From DATFBY01 sp035253585 (GTDB taxonomy: Bacteria > Gemmatimonadota > Gemmatimonadetes > Gemmatimonadales > Gemmatimonadaceae), in NCBI GenBank assembly GCA_035253585.1, contig DATFBY010000138.1, forward strand, positions 1-64,000: a stretch of 64,000 nt of DNA. Reading direction: 5' to 3'. A program made the position numbers and the translations under genes. A model generated the notes under the pieces. That model had not been told where the DNA came from. It saw only the letters and a program-made list of their open reading frames with translations, and made no database searches. Shown piece after piece: positions 8,071 through 16,038 of the stretch (its first letter is position 1; every line of letters begins with the position of its first letter).

Positions 8071-9578
8071 GCATCGACTCCTTTTCCGAGTTCATCGAAC
8101 AGCTCGATGCAGCCGGCGAGATCGTGCGCGTAACCCGTCCCGTGTCGGTCGATCTCGAGCTGTGCGAGATCGCCGACCGCGCGATGAAGAGCCCGGGCGG
8201 CGGTCCGGCGCTCCTCTTCGAGAACGTCACGCTCTTCGATGGCACGCGCTCGGCCTATCCGGTGGCGATCAACGTATTCGGGTCGATGCGGCGAATGTCG
8301 ATGGCGCTCGGTGTCGACCGACTGGACGAGATAGGCGATCGCATCGCCGAGCTCCTCAAGATGAAGGTTCCCGACGGCATCATCGCCAAGCTGGCGCTCC
8401 TTCCGCGACTGCTGGAGGCGAGGAAGTACCCGCCACGGGTGAAGGGCGGCGCGGCGGCGTCGCAGGAAGTCGTGTGGAAGGGAGACGACATCGATCTTCG
8501 AAAGCTGCCGATCATCAAGTGCTGGCCGGAGGACGGCGGACCGTACATCACCCTCACGATGGTGATCTCGAAGGATCCCTCGCGCGGGATCAGGAACGTC
8601 GGCATGTACCGGGTGCAGCTCCTCGGGCCGAGGACGCTGGCGATGCACTGGCAGCGTCACAAGGTCGGCGCCGCGCACTGGCGGGAGATGGCGGAGCGCG
8701 GTGAAACGATGCCGGTGGTGATTGCGGTCGGCGCCGATCCGGCGTCGGTCTACTCCGCCTCCGCGCCGCTCCCGCCGACTGTCGACGAGTTCATCTTCGC
8801 CGGTTTCCTCCGCAAGGAGCCAGTCCACCTGGCGAAGGCGCTCACCTGCGATCTCGAGGTCCCGGCGGACGCCGAGTTCGTGATCGAGGGCTACATCGAT
8901 CCACGCGAGGCGCTGGTGACGGAAGGACCGTTCGGCGACCACACGGGATTCTACTCCCTTGCCGATCTATATCCCCAGGTTCACGTCACCGCGGTGACGA
9001 TGCGCAAGAACCCGATCTACGGAACGACGATCGTCGGTCGGCCGCCGATGGAGGATTTCTACCTCGGCCATGCGACCGAGCGGATCTTCCTCCCGCTCCT
9101 CAAGCTCACGATCCCGGAGATCGTCGACTACCACATGCCGGCCGAGGGGATCTTTCACAACCTCGTGTTCGTGTCGATCGACAAGCAGTTTCCGGGGCAG
9201 GCGTACAAGGTGATGAATGCGCTCTGGGGGCAGGGGCTGATGTCGCTGGCCAAAGTGATCGTCGTGGTCGACAAGGATGTGAACGTCCGCAATCCGCAGG
9301 AGGCCTGGTGGGTGGCGCTCAACAACCTCGATCCGGAGCGCGACGCGCGTTTTTCGATGGGCCCGATGGACGTCCTCGATCATTCGAGCCGGGGGTTTAC
9401 GTACGGGTCGAAGATGGGACTGGACGCGACACGTAAGTGGCCGGAGGAGGGATTTGGGCGGGAGTGGCCGAAGGTGATCGAGATGGATCCAGGCGTGAAA
9501 CAGCGCGTCGGCGCGATATGGGACGAGCTTGGCATTGCGAGGTGGGGCGGAGGGAGGAGGGCGGAGAAGGGCCCATGA
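8067..9578 (+). CDS. ubiD: UbiD family decarboxylase (quinone biosynthesis)
   Basis: A 503-residue UbiD-type, prenylated-FMN-dependent aromatic decarboxylase. Family features include WPEDGGPYIT (about 153-162), a mid-protein GPFGDHTGFY (about 288-297) and a catalytic-region GRPPMEDFYLG (about 323-333). The partner flavin prenyltransferase UbiX is two genes downstream. The GTG start at 8067 overlaps the stop of ubiE by 3 bases. With UbiE, a UbiA-type prenyltransferase and UbiX in one operon, it probably decarboxylates the prenylated ring precursor. Whether that is the futalosine-route menaquinone intermediate or 4-hydroxybenzoate cannot be decided here. Confidence 0.92.
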   Translation: MSIDSFSEFIEQLDAAGEIVRVTRPVSVDLELCEIADRAMKSPGGGPALLFENVTLFDGTRSAYPVAINVFGSMRRMSMALGVDRLDEIGDRIAELLKMKVPDGIIAKLALLPRLLEARKYPPRVKGGAAASQEVVWKGDDIDLRKLPIIKCWPEDGGPYITLTMVISKDPSRGIRNVGMYRVQLLGPRTLAMHWQRHKVGAAHWREMAERGETMPVVIAVGADPASVYSASAPLPPTVDEFIFAGFLRKEPVHLAKALTCDLEVPADAEFVIEGYIDPREALVTEGPFGDHTGFYSLADLYPQVHVTAVTMRKNPIYGTTIVGRPPMEDFYLGHATERIFLPLLKLTIPEIVDYHMPAEGIFHNLVFVSIDKQFPGQAYKVMNALWGQGLMSLAKVIVVVDKDVNVRNPQEAWWVALNNLDPERDARFSMGPMDVLDHSSRGFTYGSKMGLDATRKWPEEGFGREWPKVIEMDPGVKQRVGAIWDELGIARWGGGRRAEKGP

Positions 9579-10486
9579 CCTCCACGTCCTCGATGAGAGA
9601 GGCTCAGACATTCGCCGGCCGCTCGGCGTGGATTCGGTACGCGAATTTGGTCAAGCTGCCGCACACGCTGTTCGCGTTGCCGTTCGCCCTGGTTGGGGTG
9701 GTGTTGGCCAGTTATGTCAAACCGGTCAGCTGGACGCAGGTCTTTTGGGTGACGGTAGCCTTCACGGCGGCAAGGTTCGCCGCCATGGCGTTCAACCGCA
9801 TCGTCGACCGCCGGCTCGACGCCCTGAATCCGCGCACCGCCGCCAGAGAAATTCCCGCCGGCCTGATAGGGGTCAAAGAAGCCGGAGCGGCGGTCCTCAT
9901 TGCCTCCGCATTGTTCGTAATAGCCGCCTGGAGGCTCAATCCCCTCTGCTTCGCCCTATCGCCCCTCGCGCTGGCCTGCATCCTCGGCTACAGCTACACC
10001 AAACGCTTCACCCGCCTCGCCCACCTCGCACTCGGCTTGGGTCTTTCGATTGCACCGGTGGGCGGATATCTCGCCATAGCGGGGAGCTGGAGCACGCCGT
10101 GGTGGGCGCTCGTGCTCCTCAGCGTCGCCGTGATGTGCTGGGTGGCGGGATTCGACATCTTTTACGCGCTTCAGGACGTAGCCTTCGATCGGGAGCACGG
10201 GCTCTTCTCGATCCCGGCGGCGATTGGGCCGGGCAAGGCAATCGTCGTAGCACGAGTGCTCCATGGGATCACGGTGCTCTCGCTCGCGGCCGTCGGTTGG
10301 GGACTCGGCGCAGGCTGGTTGTATGCTGGGGGAGTCTTCGCCGTCGCGCTGCTGCTCCTCTACGAGCACTCCCTGGTTCGCGACGGCAACGTCCGTAACC
10401 TCAACGCCGCATTCTTCACCATGAACGGGGTAATAAGCATCGCGTTCTTCGGATTCGTGCTGGCGGAGCGTCTGCTCCTGCGATGA
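9575..10486 (+). CDS. ubiA: UbiA family prenyltransferase (UbiA/MqnP-like)
   Basis: A 303-residue integral membrane prenyltransferase that attaches the isoprenoid tail to the quinone head group. Both Mg2+/diphosphate motifs are present: the first as NRIVDRRLDALNPRT (about 69-83) and the second as DVAFDREHG (about 200-208). There are about eight to nine hydrophobic helices. The ATG overlaps the TGA of ubiD (ATGA) and the stop overlaps the start of ubiX, indicating a tightly coupled operon. An in-frame upstream extension inside ubiD was rejected because it adds only charged, low-complexity residues. Confidence 0.92.
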   Translation: MTSTSSMREAQTFAGRSAWIRYANLVKLPHTLFALPFALVGVVLASYVKPVSWTQVFWVTVAFTAARFAAMAFNRIVDRRLDALNPRTAAREIPAGLIGVKEAGAAVLIASALFVIAAWRLNPLCFALSPLALACILGYSYTKRFTRLAHLALGLGLSIAPVGGYLAIAGSWSTPWWALVLLSVAVMCWVAGFDIFYALQDVAFDREHGLFSIPAAIGPGKAIVVARVLHGITVLSLAAVGWGLGAGWLYAGGVFAVALLLLYEHSLVRDGNVRNLNAAFFTMNGVISIAFFGFVLAERLLLR

Positions 10487-11112
10487 TCCGCACCAAGGCT
10501 TCGGAGCGACTCCCTCTCGTGTTCGCCATCACAGGCGCGTCCGGTGCTCCCTACGCCGTACGCGTGCTCGAGCAGCTTCTCCGAGCGGAACAGCCGGTCT
10601 GGCTGGTGATCTCCTCGCACGGATGGCGGCTGCTGCAGATGGAGGCGGGGATCGATTCGGAAGCCCAGTTGCGAACCACAGTCGGCGCGGACGAATGGGA
10701 TGCTTTGGTCACCCTCTTCGACGATCGCGATCGTGGCGCCTCACCCGCCTCAGGTTCGGCCCGGAGCATGGGAATGCTCGTATGCCCGTGCTCCATGGGC
10801 ACACTCTCGGCAATCAGTCTCGGGGCTTCGCGCTCCCTCATCGAGCGAGCGGCTGATGTCGCGCTGAAGGAGCGGAGGAAGCTCGTTCTGGTACCGAGGG
10901 AGACTCCGCTGAGTGCCATCCATTTGGAGAACATGCTCCGGGTGACGAGAGCCGGTGCTACCGTGCTGCCAGCCGCGCCAGGGTTCTATTCCTCGCCGGC
11001 GTCGATCGCCGACCTCGTCGACTTCGTGGCTGCGCGAATACTCGACCACCTCGGTGTGGAGCACGCGCTGGGCAAGAGGTGGCAGGCGGGTCACGGAGCG
11101 AAACGAGGGTAG
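10483..11112 (+). CDS. ubiX: Flavin prenyltransferase UbiX
   Basis: A 209-residue flavoprotein-fold enzyme that prenylates FMN to make the cofactor used by UbiD. Motifs are FAITGASGAPYAVRVLEQL (about 14-32), the MGMLVCPCSMGTLSAISLGA region (about 95-114), KERRKLVLVPRETPLSAIH (about 127-145), and PGFYS (about 165-169). The length is normal for the family. The ATG overlaps the TGA of ubiA. Its presence in the same operon as ubiD is the usual functional pairing. Confidence 0.94.
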   Translation: MIRTKASERLPLVFAITGASGAPYAVRVLEQLLRAEQPVWLVISSHGWRLLQMEAGIDSEAQLRTTVGADEWDALVTLFDDRDRGASPASGSARSMGMLVCPCSMGTLSAISLGASRSLIERAADVALKERRKLVLVPRETPLSAIHLENMLRVTRAGATVLPAAPGFYSSPASIADLVDFVAARILDHLGVEHALGKRWQAGHGAKRG

Positions 11113-11593
11113 CGAGATCTCCGGGCATCTCATCGGCCTGATCTCCGACACCCACGGATTGCTCCGCCCGGACGTCCACGACGTATTCACTGGGGTCGAG
11201 CTCATCCTCCACGCGGGCGATGTCGGGGGCGACGAGATCCTCGACGAGTTGGGCCTGATCGCCCCGGTGATGGCGGTCTATGGCAACACCGATCCCGTCG
11301 ACCACCCGCGGCTCAGCGCCGGAATCCGTCGCCAGATCGATGGCGTGTCCATCCATGTGAGTCACGGCCATGAGGTCGGGAGCCCTAATCCCGCGCGCCT
11401 CCTCGCGCGCTACGAAGAGCAAGTCCTCGTCTTTGGCCACACGCACAAGCCCATTGTCACCCGGTCCGAAAGCCGCCTCGTCGTCAACCCGGGCGCGGCC
11501 GGACCGCGGCGGTTCGATCTCGCGCCAAGCGTTGGACTGCTCCGGATTCGATCCGGTGTGCCGGATGTCGAGATCGTTCCGTTGGGCTACTGA
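11054..11593 (+). CDS. YfcE/MJ0936-type metallophosphodiesterase
   Basis: A calcineurin-like metallophosphodiesterase of the YfcE family. The metal-binding series is complete: LISDTHG, HAGDVGGDE, YGNTD, VSHGHEVG and FGHTHKP. The body begins immediately at LIGLISDTHG, but no ATG or GTG lies close before it. The nearest upstream start is the GTG at 11054 inside the end of ubiX, giving 179 residues with a 25-residue non-conserved leader. A CTG at 11138 is an alternative. The enzyme class is sure; the start and substrate are not. Confidence 0.82.
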   Translation: MWSTRWARGGRRVTERNEGSEISGHLIGLISDTHGLLRPDVHDVFTGVELILHAGDVGGDEILDELGLIAPVMAVYGNTDPVDHPRLSAGIRRQIDGVSIHVSHGHEVGSPNPARLLARYEEQVLVFGHTHKPIVTRSESRLVVNPGAAGPRRFDLAPSVGLLRIRSGVPDVEIVPLGY

Positions 11594-11609
11594 CCGGCGG
11601 TTACTCGCG

Positions 11610-11636
11610 TGTCGATCCCGGTCGGCGTCGTTCGAC
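11610..11636 (+). promoter_or_regulatory. Putative ECF42-type promoter upstream of first DGPF gene
   Basis: TGTCGA (11610-11615) is followed after 17 bases by CGAC (11633-11636). The same arrangement with the same spacing stands before the second DGPF gene at 12182. A TGTCGA -35 with a short CG(A/T)C -10 is, from memory, the promoter type described for ECF42 sigma factors, one of which is encoded downstream at 12739. The distance to the ATG at 11717 is about 80 bp. Confidence 0.6.
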
Positions 11637-11716
11637 GAGGAAGTAGAGCCGGCCTAGGCCGAGTGAGATTAGACGCCGCGCTCGAATGCGAATCAACGAA
11701 TAGAGGAGACCACACG

Positions 11717-12151
11717 ATGCGATTCATGATTCTGGTGAAGGCCACCCCGAGCTCCGAGGCGGGTGAGCTTCCCTCCGAGCAGCTTCTTCGCGACATGACC
11801 CAATACAACGAGGAATTGGTGAAGGCCGGCGTCCTCCTCGCCGGCGAAGGGCTTCAGCCGAGCTCCAAGGGCGTCCGCGTTCGATTCTCAGGTAACAAGC
11901 GCACAGTGATCGACGGACCGTTCGCCGAGACGAAGGAGCTCGTCGCGGGGTATTGGCTGATCCAGGTGAAGTCCAAGGAAGAGGCGATCGAGTGGGTGAA
12001 GCGCGCACCGAATCCGTTCCCGGGGATGGAGTCCGAGGTCGAGATCAGACAGGTATACGAAGCGGAGGATTTGGGCGAGGCCTTTACGCCAGAGCTGAGG
12101 AAGCTCGAGGACAGCCAGCGCGAGCGAATCGCCAAGCAGCAGAAGAAGTAA
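11717..12151 (+). CDS. YCII/DGPF domain protein
   Basis: A 144-residue protein of the YCII-related DGPF family. It starts with the MRFMILVKA strand and carries the diagnostic DGPFAETKEL (about 60-69), followed by a GYWLIQ strand and a charged C-terminal helix. DGPF proteins are small dimeric ferredoxin-like folds of uncertain activity that accompany ECF42 sigma factors. ATG 11717 has GAGGAG about 9 bases upstream, and a promoter-like TGTCGA-N17-CGAC lies about 80 bp before it. A paralogue follows at 12266. Confidence 0.88.
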   Translation: MRFMILVKATPSSEAGELPSEQLLRDMTQYNEELVKAGVLLAGEGLQPSSKGVRVRFSGNKRTVIDGPFAETKELVAGYWLIQVKSKEEAIEWVKRAPNPFPGMESEVEIRQVYEAEDLGEAFTPELRKLEDSQRERIAKQQKK

Positions 12152-12181
12152 GAACTCCTGGAAAAAAGTCGTCGAGCGACG

Positions 12182-12208
12182 TGTCGATTTTTCGATGCGT
12201 CGCTCGAC
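12182..12208 (+). promoter_or_regulatory. Putative ECF42-type promoter upstream of second DGPF gene
   Basis: TGTCGA (12182-12187) is followed after 17 bases by CGAC (12205-12208), matching the site at 11610. The alignment extends to a shared GCGTCG between the two boxes. It lies in the 114-bp gap between the two DGPF genes, about 57 bp before the ATG at 12266. The sequence around it (12170-12210) is rich in CGTCGA-type inverted words. Confidence 0.6.
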
Positions 12209-12265
12209 GTGTACGTAGAGGCATGCTCGACAGCCTCGAACACGAAACGTCAGAGGAGAAGCACG

Positions 12266-12682
12266 ATGCGATTCATGATGCTCTACAAGCCCGGTAAGGA
12301 ATCGAATACGCCTCCGAGCCACGAAGAGATCGCCCGAATGGGCGAGTTCATCGAGAAGATGGCGCGGTCCGGTGTGCTGATCGCCACCGATGGTCTGGCT
12401 CCGAGCTCGAAGGGTGCTCGCGTTCAGTTTTCGAATGGAAGGTTCACGGTGACCGACGGGCCCTTCGCCGAAGCGAAGGAGCTGATCGCGGGGTACGCCA
12501 TCGTCGAGGCGAGCTCCAAGGCGGAAGCCATCGCAATGGCGAAGGACTTTCTGGCGGTGGTCGGTGAAGGCGAAAGCGAGGTTCGTCAGATGCACGATCC
12601 GGCGGACTTCGCCGATGCCATGACGCCGGAGTTGAAGGAGCAAGAGGAGCGCTGGCGGGCGGAGCTGGCCTCACGTCAGTAA
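12266..12682 (+). CDS. YCII/DGPF domain protein (paralogue)
   Basis: A 138-residue DGPF/YCII protein, clearly paralogous to the one at 11717: it shares the MRFM start, a GLAPSSKGARVQF-like strand, the DGPFAEAKEL core (about 63-72) and the C-terminal MTPELKE helix. ATG 12266 has AGAGGAG about 8 bases upstream. It has its own promoter-like element and is followed after 56 bp by the ECF42-type sigma gene, so the three probably form one regulon. The biochemical role is unknown. Confidence 0.88.
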   Translation: MRFMMLYKPGKESNTPPSHEEIARMGEFIEKMARSGVLIATDGLAPSSKGARVQFSNGRFTVTDGPFAEAKELIAGYAIVEASSKAEAIAMAKDFLAVVGEGESEVRQMHDPADFADAMTPELKEQEERWRAELASRQ

Positions 12683-12738
12683 CGCTCGCCGGTCAAGGCT
12701 TGCACAGGAGGGCGTGGCCGATCTGATTGGATGCCGTG

Positions 12739-14010
12739 ATGGCATCCGAGACGCACCGCGCGATCGACGCGGTCTGGAGGATCGAGTCGGCGAAGTTGAT
12801 CGCGGGCCTGACGCGCATCGTGGGCGATGTGGGCCTCGCGGAAGACCTCGCGCAGGACGCACTCGTGGCGGCGCTCGAGCGGTGGCCGGATTCAGGGATT
12901 CCGGACAATCCGGGTGCCTGGCTCATGGCCACCGCGAAGCATCGGGCGGTCGATCAGCTGCGACGCCATTCGATGCTCGCCCGAAAGCACGAGCAGCTAG
13001 GCCACGAGCTCGAAGCTCGTCAGGAAAGCGCGGTTCCCGACCTCGATGCCGCGATCGACGATCACGTCGGTGATGACCTACTACGTCTCGTGTTCATCTC
13101 CTGCCACCCGATTCTTTCGCTCGAGGCGCAAGTCGCCCTCACATTGCGGCTCCTCGGCGGCCTGACGACCGACGAGATCGCGCGCGCGTTCCTCGTCTCG
13201 GAGTCGACGATCGCGCAGCGCATCGTGCGCGCGAAGCGGACGCTGTCCGATGCGAAGATTCCGTTCGAGGTTCCGCGAGGCGCGGAGCTCGAGTCGCGGT
13301 TGGCCGCGGTGCTCAAAGTCATCTATCTGATCTTCAACGAGGGCTACTCGGCGACCGCGGGCGACGATCTGATGCGCCCCGCGTTGTGCGACGAGGCGCT
13401 CCGCCTCGGTCGCATTCTCGCGGGGCTCGCTCCGCACGAGCCTGAGGTGCACGGCCTCGTCGCGCTCATGGAAATCCAGGCGTCGCGTGCGCGCGCTCGC
13501 GTCAACAATCAGGGGGAGCCGGTCGTTCTGTTGGATCAGGACCGAGCACTTTGGGATCAGCTGCTCATACGCCGCGGTCTGGCGTCTCTGGAGCGGGCCG
13601 AGGCGCTCGGCGGAGAGCTGGGGCCGTACGTGCTGCAGGCGGCGTTGGCGGCCTGTCACGCTCGCGCTCGTACGCCGGAGGAAACCGATTGGCGGCGCAT
13701 CTCCGAGCTGTACGCCACGCTTGCTCGCGTGGCGCCATCGCCCATCGTCGAGTTGAATCGCGCGGTTGCCGTCTCGATGACGGATGGGCCGGAGGCGGCT
13801 CTCGCCATCATCGACACGCTCACGTCGGACCCGGCGCTCACGGAGTACCATCTGCTGCCGACGGTGCGCGGCGACCTGCTCGCCCGGCTGGGCCGCACCG
13901 AGGAGGCGCGGTCGGAGATCGAGCGCGCCGCGTCGCTCACTAGGAATGCGCGCGAGCGCGATCTGCTGCTCGAGCGCGCCAGACGCTTGACGCCGAGCCA
14001 GGCTAGTTAG
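12739..14010 (+). CDS. ECF42-type RNA polymerase sigma factor with C-terminal TPR-like extension
   Basis: A 423-residue sigma factor. Region 2 lies at about 15-85 (AEDLAQDALVAALERWP, then WLMATAKHRAVDQLRR). Region 4 lies at about 115-175 (ALTLRLLGGLTTDEIARAFL, then SESTIAQRIVRAKRTL). A helical C-terminal extension of about 240 residues follows, with TPR-like repeats (LNRAVAVSMTDGPEAALA, HLLPTVRGDLLARLGRTEEA). This architecture and the two DGPF genes upstream define the ECF42 group, which lacks an anti-sigma factor and is controlled by its extension. The ATG at 12739 was chosen; GTG 12736 and TTG 12727 are alternatives. The TAG stop lies inside a GTTAGGC heptamer. Confidence 0.9.
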   Translation: MASETHRAIDAVWRIESAKLIAGLTRIVGDVGLAEDLAQDALVAALERWPDSGIPDNPGAWLMATAKHRAVDQLRRHSMLARKHEQLGHELEARQESAVPDLDAAIDDHVGDDLLRLVFISCHPILSLEAQVALTLRLLGGLTTDEIARAFLVSESTIAQRIVRAKRTLSDAKIPFEVPRGAELESRLAAVLKVIYLIFNEGYSATAGDDLMRPALCDEALRLGRILAGLAPHEPEVHGLVALMEIQASRARARVNNQGEPVVLLDQDRALWDQLLIRRGLASLERAEALGGELGPYVLQAALAACHARARTPEETDWRRISELYATLARVAPSPIVELNRAVAVSMTDGPEAALAIIDTLTSDPALTEYHLLPTVRGDLLARLGRTEEARSEIERAASLTRNARERDLLLERARRLTPSQAS

Positions 14011-14034
14011 GCACTAGTTAGGCACTGGTCAGGC
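14006..14034. repeat. Triplet of GTTAGGC/GTCAGGC heptamers
   Basis: GTTAGGC at 14006-14012 and 14017-14023, then GTCAGGC at 14028-14034, spaced exactly 11 bases apart. The repeated 11-mer is GTTAGGCACTA/G. The stop codon of the sigma gene lies in the first copy and the last copy overlaps the end of the convergent gene. This is the densest cluster of a heptamer found about 35 times in the window. Confidence 0.9.
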
Positions 14035-15207
14035 AATGAGCTCCGCTGGGGCGCCGTCGGCCATGGGCGTTGGCGGGGCGGAGACGATCTCGATGCGCCG
14101 CCGCGGCTCATCGGGGCGGCGGGCGCGACGGAGCTCCTTCGGGAATCGGCGGAACCACGACGACAGCAGCAGCAGCTCGTCGATCTCGTGCGTCGGGAGC
14201 TGCGTCGTGTCGCGCTCCTCGGTGGAGAAAACCTGCCTGACGAGTCGGGCCAGCTCCCGCCGCTCTCGCCGAGTGGATGGCATCGGGCGCTCGGCGCGTA
14301 CGCGTCCGCGCCGGATGAGGTAGATGCGGTTGTCTCCGTCGACGCCTTTCACGCGATAGATGAAGGAGAGCGTCTCGACGGCGAACCGGAGCCGCATGAA
14401 CTGCTCGCGGAGCGCCTCCAGGCGGTGAAGCTTGTCACGAAGGGAGGCCGCGCGCTCGAACTCGAGGCGCTCGCTGGCGGCCTGCATGTCGGCGCGAAGG
14501 CGATTCATCGGCCCATCATCGACACCGTCCAAGAAAGCCCTGGCCAGCGCGACACGCTCGTTGTATGCCGACTCGCTGCACGCGGCGACGCAGGGACCGA
14601 GGCACTTTTTCACCTCGTAGCGGATGCAGCCGGGAGTGCGCGGTGTGAGCTGGAAGAGCTCCTGCTGATCCGCGAAGTGCATCCGGCGATCGAGCGAGCA
14701 ATCGCGAAGACCGAGAACGTCGTTGAGCTCGCGAACCGCATCGCTGATTCGCTGCGCGCCGTTGAACGGACCGTAGTACACCGTCGCGTCCTCGCTCGGG
14801 CCGCGGACGACCAGCAGCTTCGGCGCTGGGCCGCGTGTGAGCTTGAGAAATGCGAAGTGTCGCGCGTCGCGCTTCATGGCGACGTTGAACCGCGGCCGGA
14901 ACCGCTTGATCAGTCGCAGCTCGAGGAGCAGCGCGGCGAACTCGCTCGGCGTGTACTCCCAGTCGATCGTTCGTGCCTCACGGAGGAGGCGCGCACCTTT
15001 TTCCTCCGGATACGCACAACGGAAGTAGCTGAGCAACCGCGTTCGCACCTGCTTCGACTTGCCGACGTAGAGCACTTCTCCGTCTGCCGAAAGCATGCGA
15101 TAGACACCGGGCCGATCGGCGCAGCCCGTGCGCACCGTGCCGCGCATGGCCCGGAGCTCTTCTTCGGTGGCTGGATTGTCGAAGCGACTACTGCGCGCGC
15201 GAGGCAC
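14029..15207 (-). CDS. UvrC-like GIY-YIG nuclease lacking the C-terminal half
   Basis: A 392-residue protein matching the N-terminal half of UvrC. The GIY-YIG domain is at about 30-110 (PGVYRMLSADGEVLYVGKS, with R in a VRTRLLSYF helix). The UvrC iron-sulfur cysteine segment CIRYEVKKCLGPCVAAC is at about 200-216, and a UVR motif is near 245-275 (AASERLEFERAASLRDKL). UvrC is normally about 600 residues with a C-terminal RNase H-like nuclease and HhH domains. Both are absent, as in Cho-type proteins. It could make only the 3' incision of nucleotide-excision repair. The GTG start lies 3 bp after mutM. Confidence 0.82.
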   Translation of the reverse strand: MPRARSSRFDNPATEEELRAMRGTVRTGCADRPGVYRMLSADGEVLYVGKSKQVRTRLLSYFRCAYPEEKGARLLREARTIDWEYTPSEFAALLLELRLIKRFRPRFNVAMKRDARHFAFLKLTRGPAPKLLVVRGPSEDATVYYGPFNGAQRISDAVRELNDVLGLRDCSLDRRMHFADQQELFQLTPRTPGCIRYEVKKCLGPCVAACSESAYNERVALARAFLDGVDDGPMNRLRADMQAASERLEFERAASLRDKLHRLEALREQFMRLRFAVETLSFIYRVKGVDGDNRIYLIRRGRVRAERPMPSTRRERRELARLVRQVFSTEERDTTQLPTHEIDELLLLSSWFRRFPKELRRARRPDEPRRRIEIVSAPPTPMADGAPAELIA

Positions 15208-15210
15208 GAC

Positions 15211-16038
15211 TCAGCTCTGGCAGCGTGGGCAGAAAACCGTGGTTCGTCCGTCGATGGCGTTGGTGTCTACGAGGCGCGTCCCGCAGCGGGCACAGGGCTG
15301 ACCGCCTCGTCCGTACACGGACAGCGCGTCGGCGAACGAGCCGCGCTCTCCGGATGCGTCGCGGTAGTCACGAAAGCTGGTGCCACGTGCGGCGATTGCC
15401 TCACGCAGAACCTCCTGGAGAGACCGGCGGAGCGCCGCGACATCGCGCTCGCGCAGCGACCGTCCAGAACGAGAGGGATCGATTCCGGCGCGCCAGAGTG
15501 CTTCGTTCGCGTAGATGTTTCCGACGCCGGCAATTCGGCGCTGATCCATCAGCAGCTTCTTCACGGCCTGGCGCGAGCCCCGAAGAGCGCCCGATAGATG
15601 CGCATCCGTGAACGACTCGTCAAGCGGCTCGGTGCCGAGCTCGCGCTCGTATTCGGTCCACCGGTCGGCACGCATGTACGAGACGGTTCCGAGGCGGCGG
15701 ATGTCGCGGTAGTGAAGGACACGTCCGTCGCTGAGATGGAAGGAGACTGTCGCGTAGCGCCGCTCGCGCTCGTCGAGCGCGCCCTTATCGATCAGCAAGG
15801 CGCCAGTGAACCGCGGCTGCACAACGACCCGCGCATCATCGTCGAGCTCGATGACGACCAGCTTGGCGCGGCGCCGACAGCGACGGATGGTTCTCCCGGC
15901 GAGCACTTTGCCGAGCTGCCGCGCACCGATCTCGCGCAGCACATCGCTCCGGCGCACGGTGACGTTCTGGACTCGACTTCCACTCAGCTCGCGATCGAGA
16001 TCGCGGGCGATGGTCTCAGTTTCGGGAAGCTCCGGCAT
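15211..16038 (-). CDS. mutM: Formamidopyrimidine-DNA glycosylase
   Basis: A 275-residue bifunctional glycosylase/AP lyase that removes oxidised purines such as 8-oxoguanine. It begins with the invariant PELPE (Pro-2 is the catalytic amine), has the H2TH region around DQRRIAGVGNIYANEALWRA (about 163-182) and ends with a zinc finger C-x2-C-x18-C-x2-C (CARCG to CPRCQS). I set the start at the ATG giving MPELPE; the frame stays open 17 codons further but that part is not conserved. It overlaps purD by 23 bp. Confidence 0.96.
   Translation of the reverse strand: MPELPETETIARDLDRELSGSRVQNVTVRRSDVLREIGARQLGKVLAGRTIRRCRRRAKLVVIELDDDARVVVQPRFTGALLIDKGALDERERRYATVSFHLSDGRVLHYRDIRRLGTVSYMRADRWTEYERELGTEPLDESFTDAHLSGALRGSRQAVKKLLMDQRRIAGVGNIYANEALWRAGIDPSRSGRSLRERDVAALRRSLQEVLREAIAARGTSFRDYRDASGERGSFADALSVYGRGGQPCARCGTRLVDTNAIDGRTTVFCPRCQS

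Noticed and set aside
8049..8942. Minus-strand open frame opposite ubiD
   Set aside because: Antisense to a conserved decarboxylase; no family features.
14188..15597. Long plus-strand open frame of about 470 codons opposite the UvrC-like and mutM genes
   Set aside because: It has no recognisable domain and lies antisense to two clearly conserved genes; GC-rich antisense frames of this length are common.
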